A stretch of 64,000 nucleotides of DNA from Pyrenula massariospora (lineage: Eukaryota; Ascomycota; Eurotiomycetes; Pyrenulales; Pyrenulaceae): assembly GCA_021030905.1 (NCBI GenBank), contig JAGFMI010000011.1, forward strand, positions 868,001 through 932,000, in the 5' to 3' direction. Below the pieces are notes generated by a model that searched no databases, had not been told where the DNA came from, and was given only the letters and a program-made list of their open reading frames with translations. Of this stretch, positions 54,696-64,000 are shown in pieces. How positions within the stretch are numbered: the stretch's first letter is position 1; each line of letters begins with the position of its first letter. Position numbers and translations under genes: made by a program.

Positions 54696-55892
54696 ATGCG
54701 CCTGCTTAACACGAAGACATTAAAGTTCCGCGAATTCTTCGATACAAATATCCCACCATATGCTATCCTTTCTCATACGTGGGAAGAAGAGGAAGTTTCC
54801 TTCCAAGATATGCAAAGTCGGATACCAACTAGAAAACTTGGCTTTGCGAAGATAAAGAATTGCTGCAAACAAGCTACCAAAGACAACATTGAGTGGGCAT
54901 GGGTCGATTCTTGTTGCATCGACAAGACAAGCAGCGCGGACCTTTCTGAGGCCATCAATTCGATGTTCCAATGGTACAAGCGAGCCGAAGTGTGTTATGC
55001 ATTGCTTTCTGACAAGGAAAAACGTTTCGAATTTTTCCAAACTGGAAAGCTGAGTCGATGGTTCACTCGAGGATGGACGCTGCAGGAGCTTTTAGCCCCG
55101 GAGAAGCTTGTGTTTTTCTCAAAGCATTGGGAATTCATTGCCTCGAAGCTCGACGAGACACAATTAATCTCAGAAATGACCGGAATCGGCACGGAATTCC
55201 TGAGCGGAACCTTCCCGCTGAACCACGCAAGTATTGCTCAGAGAATGTCGTGGGCCTCTCAGCGTAAAACTTCAAGAAGTGAAGATACGGCGTACTCCCT
55301 CTTGGGACTTTTTGGTGTGAATATGCCTCTGCTATACGGAGAGGGTGGTGAAAAAGCTTTCCGGCGTCTTCAGTTGGAGATCTTGAGGGAGTCAACAGAC
55401 CAAAGCCTTTTCGCTTGGATAGGAGAGAGCGGTAGTGGACGTCGCCGCATTCCCCCATCGAAACCCTGTTCAGTATTAGCAAGATCACCAGCAGACTTCG
55501 TATTCTGCACCGAAGTCGAGCGTCTCGAAGACTCATCTTTTCTCACCCCATCTCCACATGTTATCACAAACATGGGAATTTCATTACAGCTTCCCCTGCG
55601 GGAAACAAGGGATGGCTCATTCCTAGCATTATTGAACTGCAAGCGTAACGAACAAAATATCGCCATCGCGCTGGTGTCAGACCTTGGAACCAACAATTAC
55701 TATAGGGTCGAAAATAATAAAGTGTACAGAATCAACGAATCTCATCTCATAGTTGATCCGGCAAGCCAGGAAGTGCGAGATGATGTACAAAAATGGGAGC
55801 ACGATACCAAACTCCAATTGTTTGAGACAGCGTCAATTTATCTAGTGACATCAGCTGACGCGAAGAAAGAAGCCACTTTTCTCGGCGTCTAG
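54696..55892 (+). CDS. HET-domain protein (heterokaryon incompatibility type)
   Basis: Single visible exon of 398 residues from the ATG at 54696 (MRLLNTKTLKFREFF); an earlier in-frame ATG at 54684 is less like the family. The HET domain core appears as PPYAILSHTWEEEEVSFQDM, WAWVDSCCIDKTSSADLSEA, INSMFQWYKRAEVCYALLSD and RWFTRGWTLQELLAPEKLVF. The next region, EDTAYSLLGLFGVNMPLLYG followed by KAFRRLQLEIL, is the conserved block downstream of HET domains in this group. HET-domain proteins trigger cell death when incompatible strains fuse. The frame closes at TAG 55890-55892 but an open frame of about 80 codons resumes after a possible acceptor near 55940 (to 56182), so a C-terminal exon may be missing from this model or decayed. 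Confidence 0.85.
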   Translation: MRLLNTKTLKFREFFDTNIPPYAILSHTWEEEEVSFQDMQSRIPTRKLGFAKIKNCCKQATKDNIEWAWVDSCCIDKTSSADLSEAINSMFQWYKRAEVCYALLSDKEKRFEFFQTGKLSRWFTRGWTLQELLAPEKLVFFSKHWEFIASKLDETQLISEMTGIGTEFLSGTFPLNHASIAQRMSWASQRKTSRSEDTAYSLLGLFGVNMPLLYGEGGEKAFRRLQLEILRESTDQSLFAWIGESGSGRRRIPPSKPCSVLARSPADFVFCTEVERLEDSSFLTPSPHVITNMGISLQLPLRETRDGSFLALLNCKRNEQNIAIALVSDLGTNNYYRVENNKVYRINESHLIVDPASQEVRDDVQKWEHDTKLQLFETASIYLVTSADAKKEATFLGV

Positions 55893-57198
55893 ATTGAAAA
55901 TATTTCTAGAATACTTTTCGTGGCACCGTTTCCCTTGCAGCAAAACATTCTAGTACTTCCGATGACACTCTTTCGCAATCGCTTGATAAGGTCAGCAAGT
56001 CAGTCGCAGCTTATGCCAGTGAACCTACTTTTGACGAGAATGCTACCGGCGCTAGAAAGCATTTGAAGGAATTGAAAGACGACACTGGGAATGACCTAGA
56101 AGCAATGGGTCCGATCAATCGAAACGTTCCAAAAACAGGCGATGACGCTATAACTGACCCAACTACCCTTTATTATTGGTAGAGATTATATAACATGGCG
56201 CGGACCATACCCCTGGTCCTCAACAGCAATCATGACGTTGTTGCGATTGTTTATCACGCGCCGGAAGCTACTGGGCTGGTTTGCAGTATGTACAGGCAAG
56301 CCTCAAATAAGTACGAGTGCGCTTTAGCAGCATCACTGATGTGTTTGATAGAGCTTCAATCGTCTATTTGAGCCACCGCATTGAGCCCTTAAGTTTAGCA
56401 AAACGTCGGGACGATTACATGAAACCTTCTCCGCTAGGGATCATGTCGGTTGTGGCAGTGTTGCTGTACAAGCTCCTTGGTAACTATCCAGATATTGAGA
56501 GCGTCAGACCTTTTCTTAATTAAGGCTTTACGGATATCTCGTCTATCTCTACCAATAAAAGCCATTGGTTTATTCTCAGGCGTGCCAATACTCACGGCGT
56601 TCCCGTAAATGCCATTACTAACGCCGAAAAATGTAAAGACTTACGTCATTCACTTGGCTCGTTGAGAAGACTTGGATATCTGACACCGGGCTGGTGTGTA
56701 CTAGGAAGAGAAGATTAAATTTAGACAGCGCTAGGGTCATGGCGGTGCTCCAGATCTAATTTCCTTTAATACCATGGGTCGCATGGTCGTTTTACTAGTC
56801 TGTTGATGGTGCGGCAGCGGCTCTGACGGCTAACAATTAGCTAAACAACATATGAGATATCAAAAGAAATAGATACGTCGAGCTCCAGTGACATCGGTGA
56901 TTATCCCAATTGGTGACCTTTGGAGACAGAGCCGGTAAGTAAAGGCGTGACCTAGGATGAATGTACGCACTAATTATCACTCTTCGTCACAATTCCAGGA
57001 CAAGGGATCTTCACCAGCAATTGCAAGGCAGCCTAGAGTATAATGTTCAAGCTTGTATTACATAACAGCTCCAAAGCATGTCTCTTGCTAGTCTTCAGGT
57101 GTGTGCTTTCTCTTTCGATCGCTTGAAGGATTTTGCAAGCTCCCACCACCGGTACTAAGTGTCAATTTTCGGCATATTTCTTATGGAACTTGCGCTAG
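55893..57198. other. HET gene downstream flank with residual open frame
   Basis: From about 55942 to 56182 one frame is open on the plus strand and reads as a hydrophilic segment with SVAAYASEPTFDENATGARK and ARKHLKELKDD, of coding character. No donor in the HET exon joins it in phase. From 56183 to 57198 nothing is recognised. Confidence 0.4.
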
Positions 57199-58129
57199 CT
57201 ATTGCTTCGGCTCAAACGGAAAACCCTCAAGATTCGTCGTAAAGAGCATTCCCCCTTCAATCTCCTCCTTTCTTTCCATTAGCTCTTTAATATCCCAATT
57301 GCACCATACAAACCGACCCCTCAAAAATCTCGCCTCGGTGCTTGCCAGCCATATAGTAAAATGTGCCGGCAGACTCACTATGCTCATCAGCTGCAGTTGT
57401 TCAAGTGTAAGATAGACTGCGCTTACCATCATCGAACGTCACCTTCCCGGCGGCCACTATCCCCGCCTTTTCCGACATGGGTGTGTCTATGACTCCGGGG
57501 TGCATGTTAACAAAATGTACATCCTTATTCTCTTCAGCCAGAATTTCCACAATCTTCGCCGCCGCGAGCTTGCTTGCTGAGTAGGCAGAGTACGTCGCGC
57601 AGAACGCGGGTGGCATGTGACAGAGCGCGGCGTTCGTGTTGACAACGATCGCGCCTTCTTTGCGTGTTGGCAAGAAAGCACGCGTGAGATTGTATAGGCC
57701 CTGTACATTCACGGAGAATGTGCGCCACCATTCGTCGGGCTCGGATTCGAGGATCTTGGCGGGGGTTTCGAAGTAGCCGGCGTTGAGGACGAGGATGTCC
57801 CACGGACCGGCTGAAATGGCGGTACGTGAGGTGTCATTCTGACTGGTGATGTCGCAAACGTGGGTGTGAACTTGGCAAGAGGTGTGTTTAGAGGTGATTG
57901 ACTCCTGGGTGGACTTGAGTTTAGCTTCTTGACGACCCAAGAGATGGATTTGGGCAGCACCGGCAGAGGCGAATGCTTCTGCGGTGAAGGAACCAATTCC
58001 GTGGCCGCCACCACTGATTACGACTGTTTTAGCCTTGATGGACGAAGCTATTGTGGGATTAGAGGGAGAGATATCGGCATAGGAGCTCCTATGCCAGGTT
58101 TTTGTAGGGGAAGGGAATGGTGATGCCAT
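57199..58129 (-). CDS. short-chain dehydrogenase/reductase
   Basis: Two exons (58129-57427 and 57377-57199) give 293 residues. The Rossmann signature is VVISGGGHGIGSFTAEAFA (TGxxxGxG variant), followed by DILVLNAGYFETPA (NAG) and the active-site YSAYSASKLAAAKIV (YxxxK). The family-typical start MASPFPSPTKTWH was preferred over an upstream in-frame start at 58207. The second exon, too short to notice without the splice, adds SLPAHFTIWLASTEARFLRG and WCNWDIKELMERKEEI, the C-terminal helix-and-cap seen in this fungal SDR subgroup. Substrate unknown; NAD(P)-dependent oxidoreductase of the cytosol. Confidence 0.87.
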
Positions 58130-58966
58130 TATGTGAATAAGGAGAAATGCGTATTTTTCAAACTTTAACGGAGATGGAGCGGGACTGCTGAGAAGGCTTA
58201 AAGACAAGTATCGTCATAGACCCCAATTTCACTCATAAAAAGCAATCAGGCAGCCTGCTTGATGCTTAAGAAGAATTATAGAGCTATACGCTGATATCGT
58301 CCAATTATTCAGCACGGAGGCCGAAGGGCCAAGCTCTACGATAGGTTTACGTACAAAGACCCGACTCGCCGGTCGAGATCTTGCGGCGCAGAGCCTCGTA
58401 GGACGAAATTATGAGAAAGGAAGAGCATTAGGCGAACTTGTTGTGGACCCATTCGACCGGTCTACCCGTCGTCCATGACTAGTTACCCTTTTGAGAAAAC
58501 AATTTTCGTGTGTGTAGGATTCTAGGGACGGTAGCGGCGAACCATCTGCAGGCCGGATTCAAATGGCATCGGCGGCGCAGTTGATTCCTAATCATTCGAG
58601 AGCGACTTCAGCTTGCCTACACAGACGAGATCTTGACCTGATGAGCGCTGATCGTTCGATTGATGATTAGGTAAGTCGGATCTTAGAACAGAGCGAAGCG
58701 GACGTTCGAGTTGTGGATAGCAAAGTGGCCACCGCGAAGGTGGATAAGAAGAGTGCCGAATTTTAGCCGCGGCCTCCATGAAATGCCGAGTTCTTCGTCA
58801 AGAGCGGAGCGGAGAAATCCCTACGCTCTGACCCACTAGAGATCTAAGGTTCACAGTGTCACATCCCCTTACAAGATCTCGAAAAACAATACATTTTCTT
58901 TTTGGAATCTACGTCTCTCAATGAGTCGATTCTACCAAGTCTATCTTTGAGAGGCTGCCTTCTCTC
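58130..58966. other. intergenic, no gene supported
   Basis: Promoter of the SDR and 3' flank of the alpha-galactosidase gene. Only short frames without motifs. Confidence 0.5.
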
Positions 58967-60488
58967 TCAATTAGTCGAGTACGTGACATTTGGAAACGCG
59001 CATTGATAGTAGAACCCGCAGTACGGAAATAGTCCATCGGGCTCTGGTCCGTCATCATTCAACAGCAGAGCTCGTACTCCATGCGAAGGTAAATCAAACG
59101 TCATATTCCGTACCGCGACCCCAACATCACTGTGCGTCCACATGTCATAAACCTGGTACTGCCTGCCCGCTCGGATCGCCCAGCTCTCCGTGAGATTAAA
59201 GAACATGGTCGCGGACGTGTCTTGCGTGTTAAGTATCATGAACACCACGCCATAGGAAGAGTTTCCAGTCCAGTACTCGGCCGGATGGAGAGGGTTTGAG
59301 GTGTAGTCCGGGCCGGCGCCCCAACGGAACGGCGAGATACTCTGACCGACATTGGGATCTTGATTGACTTTGATCAGATCCTTGTTGGACAAGATCTCAA
59401 TAGTCTCGTTAGTTGCGGACACCAGGTCAGTGCCGATAATCAACGGACTTTTCAGCAAAGCCCATGCAGTGAAATGACTCTTCGCTTCATCATACGTCAA
59501 GTTGCCTACAGGGTTTCCTTTTCCAGTGTTGCCAACTTCAAGCATATCCATGTCGTTATGACCATAGAAGTCAGTGCCCCACCACTGGAAGCTAGCTTGG
59601 TCAATTATGGAGGCAATGGAAGACCACCAGGGCTTGATATCTCCATTGATACGCCATGCTTGGGCAATGTTCTTGCCCCAGATAAAAGGCATCTCCCAGC
59701 CCCATTCACAGAGCGAGTACTGGATTGGTGGCTTGCCAGTGGTAGCAGCGTACTCCGCTATGGCATTTGACATCCGCGTAAACCTGCCTAACATGTTCTC
59801 TTGGGTAATAGAATCGAACGGAATGTAGCAATTGTCGTATTTAAGATAATCGAATCCGTTCTCATCCCACCACGCAAGGTCTTGTAGCTCGTGACCATAA
59901 GATCCGGGGTACCCAGCACATGTCGCATAACCATTATCGCCGTATGCTGAAGCTGACACGCCACGGGCTTTCATGGCAGCAGTAAAATTTTTCATGCCTT
60001 GCGGAAATTTTTTCGGATCTATGCAGAACTATGTTCAATGTCTGTAAAAACGATAAAATGAGAACACTTACCGGCGACGAGTGTTCCATTAGCACTCCGA
60101 TTCTTCCTAGGATTCAATCAGCCTCAGAGCCAAGCGCATGATATCAAAGCAACGTACAGCGTGTAGCAATCATCGAGTATTAAAGACTGGATACGGTGTT
60201 AGAAAGCTAATTAATGAAGATTACTAGGTTCAAGCATGTACATTGTATCCCGCTGCGACCAAACCTTTGCTGACCATTGCATCGACTTGTGCAAGGACAA
60301 CAGTGCTGTTGTAATCACACGCGAACGCGTTGAATGCTGTAAAACAGCAGTCAGCAAATCATCATATGTCGCTCTTATCATGCTTGTCGCATACTGTCGT
60401 AGCCCATTTTGGGTTGCTTGCCGACGCCATTATTGAGTGCGCAAGTAGAACCTGTCAAAGCAAGAATCGTAAGAATGAAAGAATGCAT
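58967..60488 (-). CDS. secreted GH27 alpha-galactosidase
   Basis: Five exons (60488-60395, 60336-60242, 60186-60158, 60106-60072, 60018-58967), phases consistent, give 434 residues. The signal peptide is MHSFILTILALTGSTCA. The barrel begins with PKMGYDTFNAFACDYN, then ILDDCYTLKNRSANGTLVAD, restored by two tiny exons of 29 and 35 bases. FDYLKYDNC carries the nucleophile Asp and WWGTDFYGHNDMDMLEVGN the acid/base Asp. SHFTAWALLKSPLIIGTDL is the next conserved strand. A C-terminal beta-sandwich follows, with several N-glycosylation sites (NETI, NLTE, NMTF, NVTY). It releases terminal alpha-linked galactose from oligosaccharides and galactomannans outside the cell. Confidence 0.92.
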
Positions 60489-61492
60489 GATGTAGTGAAA
60501 TGAGAATATGAACAGAGGCTTGAAAGTCTCGCATGTTCCAAGCTGTGTATGATCGATATCTACGAAAGGAGATTCAACATCGAAAAGCCCAAATTAGGAA
60601 AGTAGCCTTGGTGGCCGCAGAGCGGTATTAGATGCCGTGACTAAAGTAGTTAGGATGAGGGGAGCCCCTTGGATCACAACCCTGGTCTTAGGGAAGACGG
60701 AAATTTTGACGTTTAATTTTTCCGATGCTCCAAGATCATGTGGCTATACTCGCGAGATGGTCCCGCGAATAAAAGTCGATTCCGGGGACGAGGAGAAGAG
60801 GCTCTAGAGATTAACGCAGCACAATAAGGGCGTCTAATGCAGGGACACTATCCCATCTCGATGTATCAGGAACACGCGCTGAGGAGGCTGTCTATAAGCA
60901 TTTTCGATCTTAGGTAGGGTTCGACCTGAAAACATCTATGGAAGATGCAGACAGAAATTACTGTTCAAGAGTGCAAGAGTGACGCCAAGCCGCAATGATG
61001 GCGGCTGCTAACTCCGATAATCGCCTATCTCCGAGAACCATATTGGCTAAATCTGATTTTTCAGAACGGAGAGGTCGGCGAGGTTGAGTAGCAGCAATTG
61101 TGGCACATTCTAACGATACTTCCATCAGGTCGGGTATCATTCATTCATAGCGATATCCTTCCAGTGCACTTATGGTAGAAGGAGTCCGTGTACTGTTCTG
61201 ACAGTGAAGAAACTGGGGAAGATCCTCTGGTCATTTCCTCTTCCGTTCTGGCGCGTGGGCCGCAGGCCGATACATGACTACGACGGCTGGCTTTCTACAC
61301 GGCTAGATCAATATTTCTTCTTTGGGATGAATACCATGGTACAGGACTCTCGCCAAAGTACTCTTGTCCTCCTTCAAGAGCTTGCGATCGTACTTGTCAC
61401 GGTCATAAACTAGCACGAACCTTCTGCCCCTGTACAATGAGAGACGCGTCTAAAGCACTAAACCTACCATTGGAAACCTCATTAAGATCCCG
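60489..61492. other. intergenic, no gene supported
   Basis: Promoter of the alpha-galactosidase and further 3' flank. No recognisable coding segment. Confidence 0.5.
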
Positions 61493-62433
61493 TTATCCTT
61501 TGCGCGCGTATGCGGTTTCTGGGCTAAATTTTTCCTTCGTTCTATGAAGCACATGCTCCGAACCCAGCTCCTTGTCTTTTGCGTAGCGCCCGACGAACAA
61601 ACCAAGGCTGGCCGCTAGACCGTCGATCGCCGTGAACACCGAGAAAGCGAGCCCGAGAGCCTCAGCATAGGCCAGAAATATGCACGATACCATGCAGAAG
61701 CCACAGGAAGAGACTCCAGGCGAGCCACAGCCCGTCCTGCGTCACGCATAATGGCCGGGAACAGATTCAGATCGTTCAAATGCCGTTTGAGTCCTCTCTG
61801 GAAGACCATACTACCAATGCTGACGCCGATACATATCCTGAACGTAGGAAAGTGAGTATATCAGCTGCATAGGCGACGTTTTAAGTATCAGTCATATCCT
61901 GGACACTGAAGCCAAGAGACATGAAGAATATCCCGTGGCCAAGGCCCGTCATGATAGTTTGAGGACTCAGGCGTAGACGAAGATATCGACATTCAGTTGG
62001 ATGAGAAGGGCCGTGCATAGTTGTTATGGTCCATCCGAGCCAGATGGCCCTTTGACAGCGGCCATGTCTGGTCATTAGTCGCCTGACGATTTTTGTTGGA
62101 ATCAGGTAACATGACACTGGCATGCAGGCTAGGCCAGTAATAGTGAGGCTATAATCCTTCGTTCTCGCGAGATAGGACGGTAAGTAGTAAAGTTGCAGAG
62201 CATCTCCGAGGAGCAAATACCAGCTTACACTCTTGAAAAAGGACTTGTCGGATTGGAAATCCGTATCTACAACCATTCGAGGACCGTGACTGCGAAAGTA
62301 GCCAGAGCCGAAACCCAACTGAAGAGCTTGTGCAAAGAAATGGTATCAAGGCTGCAAAACATTCCCAAACGATCGTTGGCACTATGTCAGTGAGAAGATC
62401 TAAGAGTCGAGCAAGTGTTCGCCAGCTAGTCAA
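61493..62433 (-). pseudogene. decayed MFS transporter (DHA2-like), C-terminal half
   Basis: Family-typical segments occur in the right order but in different frames: IVPTIVWECFAALIPF, then VVDTDFQSDKS, LQLYYLPSYLA, GHGIFFMSLGFSVQDM, FLRS, ICIGVSIGSMVFQ and finally AYAEALGLAFSVFTAID and DKELGSEHVLH. Breaks are a frame change near 62310, an in-frame TAA at 61881-61883, a frame change near 61828 and another near 61690. The N-terminal half, several hundred residues in intact DHA2 transporters, is not found upstream. The remains point to an efflux-type permease that has lost function. Confidence 0.7.
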
Positions 62434-63178
62434 CAGATATTCGGAACTGCCTCAATTCATGTCTGATAAATTAAGCAAATATAAGAGCCTGAGACCAGGA
62501 GAGAGCTACCTACCCAGTCTACAGGTATAAGTCCCTGCTTTACCGAGGCTCGTCTCACTTAGGATATAATGACCAATAGCCTAGCCAGAAAGCTATAGCT
62601 ACAGAAAGTAAATTTGACATAGAAAATCGAGGACTAGGATATCTGTTAGGTGAATTGACCTCCTAGCAGGTGTTCAAACACCATGCCTAAGGCCTTTGAA
62701 ATCTAACAAATACCTACGTAGATGGGCTGTTGGCGCAGTGGGACTACTTCCGCCACGACCACTAAGCACAGGCCGAAAATTCCTCTCCCTCAAGCTATTG
62801 GATTAATTTCCTATCAGAAGCTCGTTGAAATGTTTGGACAGACAGCAAATGAGGCTGACGCCGTGAAACTTCCCAAAATATCGAGTAGAGGACGCGGTAA
62901 CCAAAGAAATATGAGGGGAAAACGATGGAGGAATGAAATTCTAAGATTGTCAAGATATATGCTATCTCTTTCCGTAAGGTTTCCATGGCGTTACCCTGAG
63001 ATCGCTCACAACAGCGTACTAAAACCGTCTCAACAAGTAGATACTTACGGTGTCACGTATTTGGTGCACGTACAGGAAGCATTATTACTAGAAAACTGTC
63101 GTTCAAAGCAACCATCAACGACACCGTAGAGATACCGATGATAGCTATCTATTCCGTTCCACAGGCTTTCCATTCTCG
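62434..63178. other. intergenic; no gene supported
   Basis: A 135-codon plus-strand frame at 62722-63129 has no motif and starts in low-confidence context, so it is not called. The N-terminal half of the transporter relic is not detectable here. Confidence 0.4.
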
Positions 63179-63340
63179 TTATGGCGCCCCGAGATGCTGA
63201 GACGATGTTGAATAGACGGAATTTGCCCGGTCTTTGGTCTCAGACGGTGGTCTCTCGCCGACATCCCGCATCGTGATCCGCACCTTTTTCTCTTCACATA
63301 TTCCTTGACATTTGGCACAATTAATATCGAGATGTGAAGG
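63179..63340 (-). other. possible Cys-rich coding exon (B)
   Basis: One minus-strand frame reads LDINCAKCQGICEEKKVRIT from an acceptor-like TAG at 63343-63341 to a TAA at 63181-63179. The C-x2-C-x3-C pattern followed by charged residues and an Arg-x-Thr segment resembles exon A to its right. The frame upstream of the TAG is also open back to 63439 (DINEVTNRGLIEDG). No start codon or full splice model was found; could be an exon or a relic. Confidence 0.3.
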
Positions 63341-63643
63341 CTAGTCCTCGATTCCCTCTGATCTGTGGACACCATCTTCGATGAGGCCACGGTTAGTGAC
63401 CTCATTTATGTCCGGCAGGCACTTGCTTGCACAATCGGTTCATTGTTCCCGTCTTGAGAAGCGTGGTGCAATGATAGTCTTCTGCAAGTAGCCCGCATAT
63501 ACCGTATGAAGTAGGACAGAAGACGCTAATGACGATGTGTGGATTCTTGGTATCTCGATTTTTGCTCGGGATGTCAAGGAGATAGAGGAACCGAGCAGAG
63601 AATCAATTTAGTCTCAGGACCCTTGCCCTTACATCAATATAAA

Positions 63644-63814
63644 CTATCTATGATCCTCTTTAGCCGTCGGCACGAGTGCTCCATGTGACACTACAGTTAC
63701 TCGTGGTGTTATCTCACTGCATCCTCCATGGCATTCGCACTGGTACGCTAGACCTTCTTCCACGATCGTGATCTCTACGCGCTCATTGTCGTAAAATTCA
63801 CTAAGGAAGCCGTT
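63644..63814 (-). other. possible Cys-rich coding exon (A)
   Basis: After a strong intron-end signal (gctaac branch site and ttgctag acceptor) one frame reads 56 residues to a TAG at 63646-63644, including EITIVEEGLAYQCECHGGCS and then TPRVTV. The YQCECHGGCSEITPRVTV stretch parallels NCAKCQGICEEKKVRITM of exon B. The upstream exon would lie near or beyond the window edge. Function unknown. Confidence 0.35.
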
Positions 63815-64000
63815 CTAGCAATGGCAATATCTCACGTTAGCACTCAACTCGGTATGACCTCGTCAGGCCGAATGCCAACGATTTCAACCTACTTCGCCGG
63901 GAGACTCAGAGGCCAACGTGACGAGAATTCTATCTGTTTATCACAAACGACATGTCGATTCTAGCGGCACTCTAAGCCTGAGCAGAGTATTCAAATTCTC

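Noticed and set aside
62722-63129. 135-codon plus-strand frame
   Set aside because: No motif or coding-like composition.

Overview
The window reads as nuclear DNA of a filamentous ascomycete (Pezizomycotina). Genes are mono- to multi-exonic with 43-70 bp GT-AG introns. The families present are characteristic of that group: HapX, scytalone dehydratase, a PTH11-like rhodopsin-fold receptor, a Zn2Cys6 regulator, and HET and NACHT proteins. I see no reliable marker for class or species. Exon models were assembled by hand from reading frame, splice signals and family motifs, so exact junctions are predictions.

Layout. 0-16 kb: secreted DUF4185-like protein (+), CID/SR-domain RNA-processing protein (-), ubiquitin-like-domain protein with zinc-ribbon and MIT-like tail (+), small secreted knottin-like protein (+), seven-helix PTH11-like receptor (-), Gfd2-like DEDDh nuclease (-). 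17-24 kb: tyrosinase (+, one frameshift in a C8 run), aldo-keto reductase (-), Zn2Cys6 regulator (+). 25-35 kb: large NACHT protein (-), decayed F-box-like copy followed by an intact relative (+), METTL25/RRNAD1-type methyltransferase (-). 35-45 kb: scytalone dehydratase (+), GH18 chitinase-like protein (+), PhoD-like phosphatase (+), O-methyltransferase (+), hapX (-). 45-64 kb: DUF7708-NACHT-C2H2-ankyrin protein (+, one frameshift), SNF2/RING helicase (-), HET-domain protein (+), SDR (-), GH27 alpha-galactosidase (-), MFS transporter relic (-), and Cys-rich frames at the right edge (-).

How the genes relate. Most neighbours look like independent loci. Two themes stand out. One is pigment or phenol chemistry: tyrosinase, AKR and Zn2Cys6 regulator side by side, with scytalone dehydratase (DHN-melanin step) and an O-methyltransferase further right. 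The other is self/non-self recognition: two NACHT proteins and one HET protein, plus a ubiquitin-like-domain protein whose N-terminus resembles that of fungal STAND proteins. hapX carries an exact SreA-type GATA site upstream, consistent with iron control.

Broken or decaying genes: tyrosinase and the second NACHT gene (single-base frameshifts, possibly sequence errors), the F-box copy (three in-frame stops), and the MFS relic (one stop, three frame changes, no N-terminal half). No rRNA, tRNA, CRISPR array or intact transposon was recognised.
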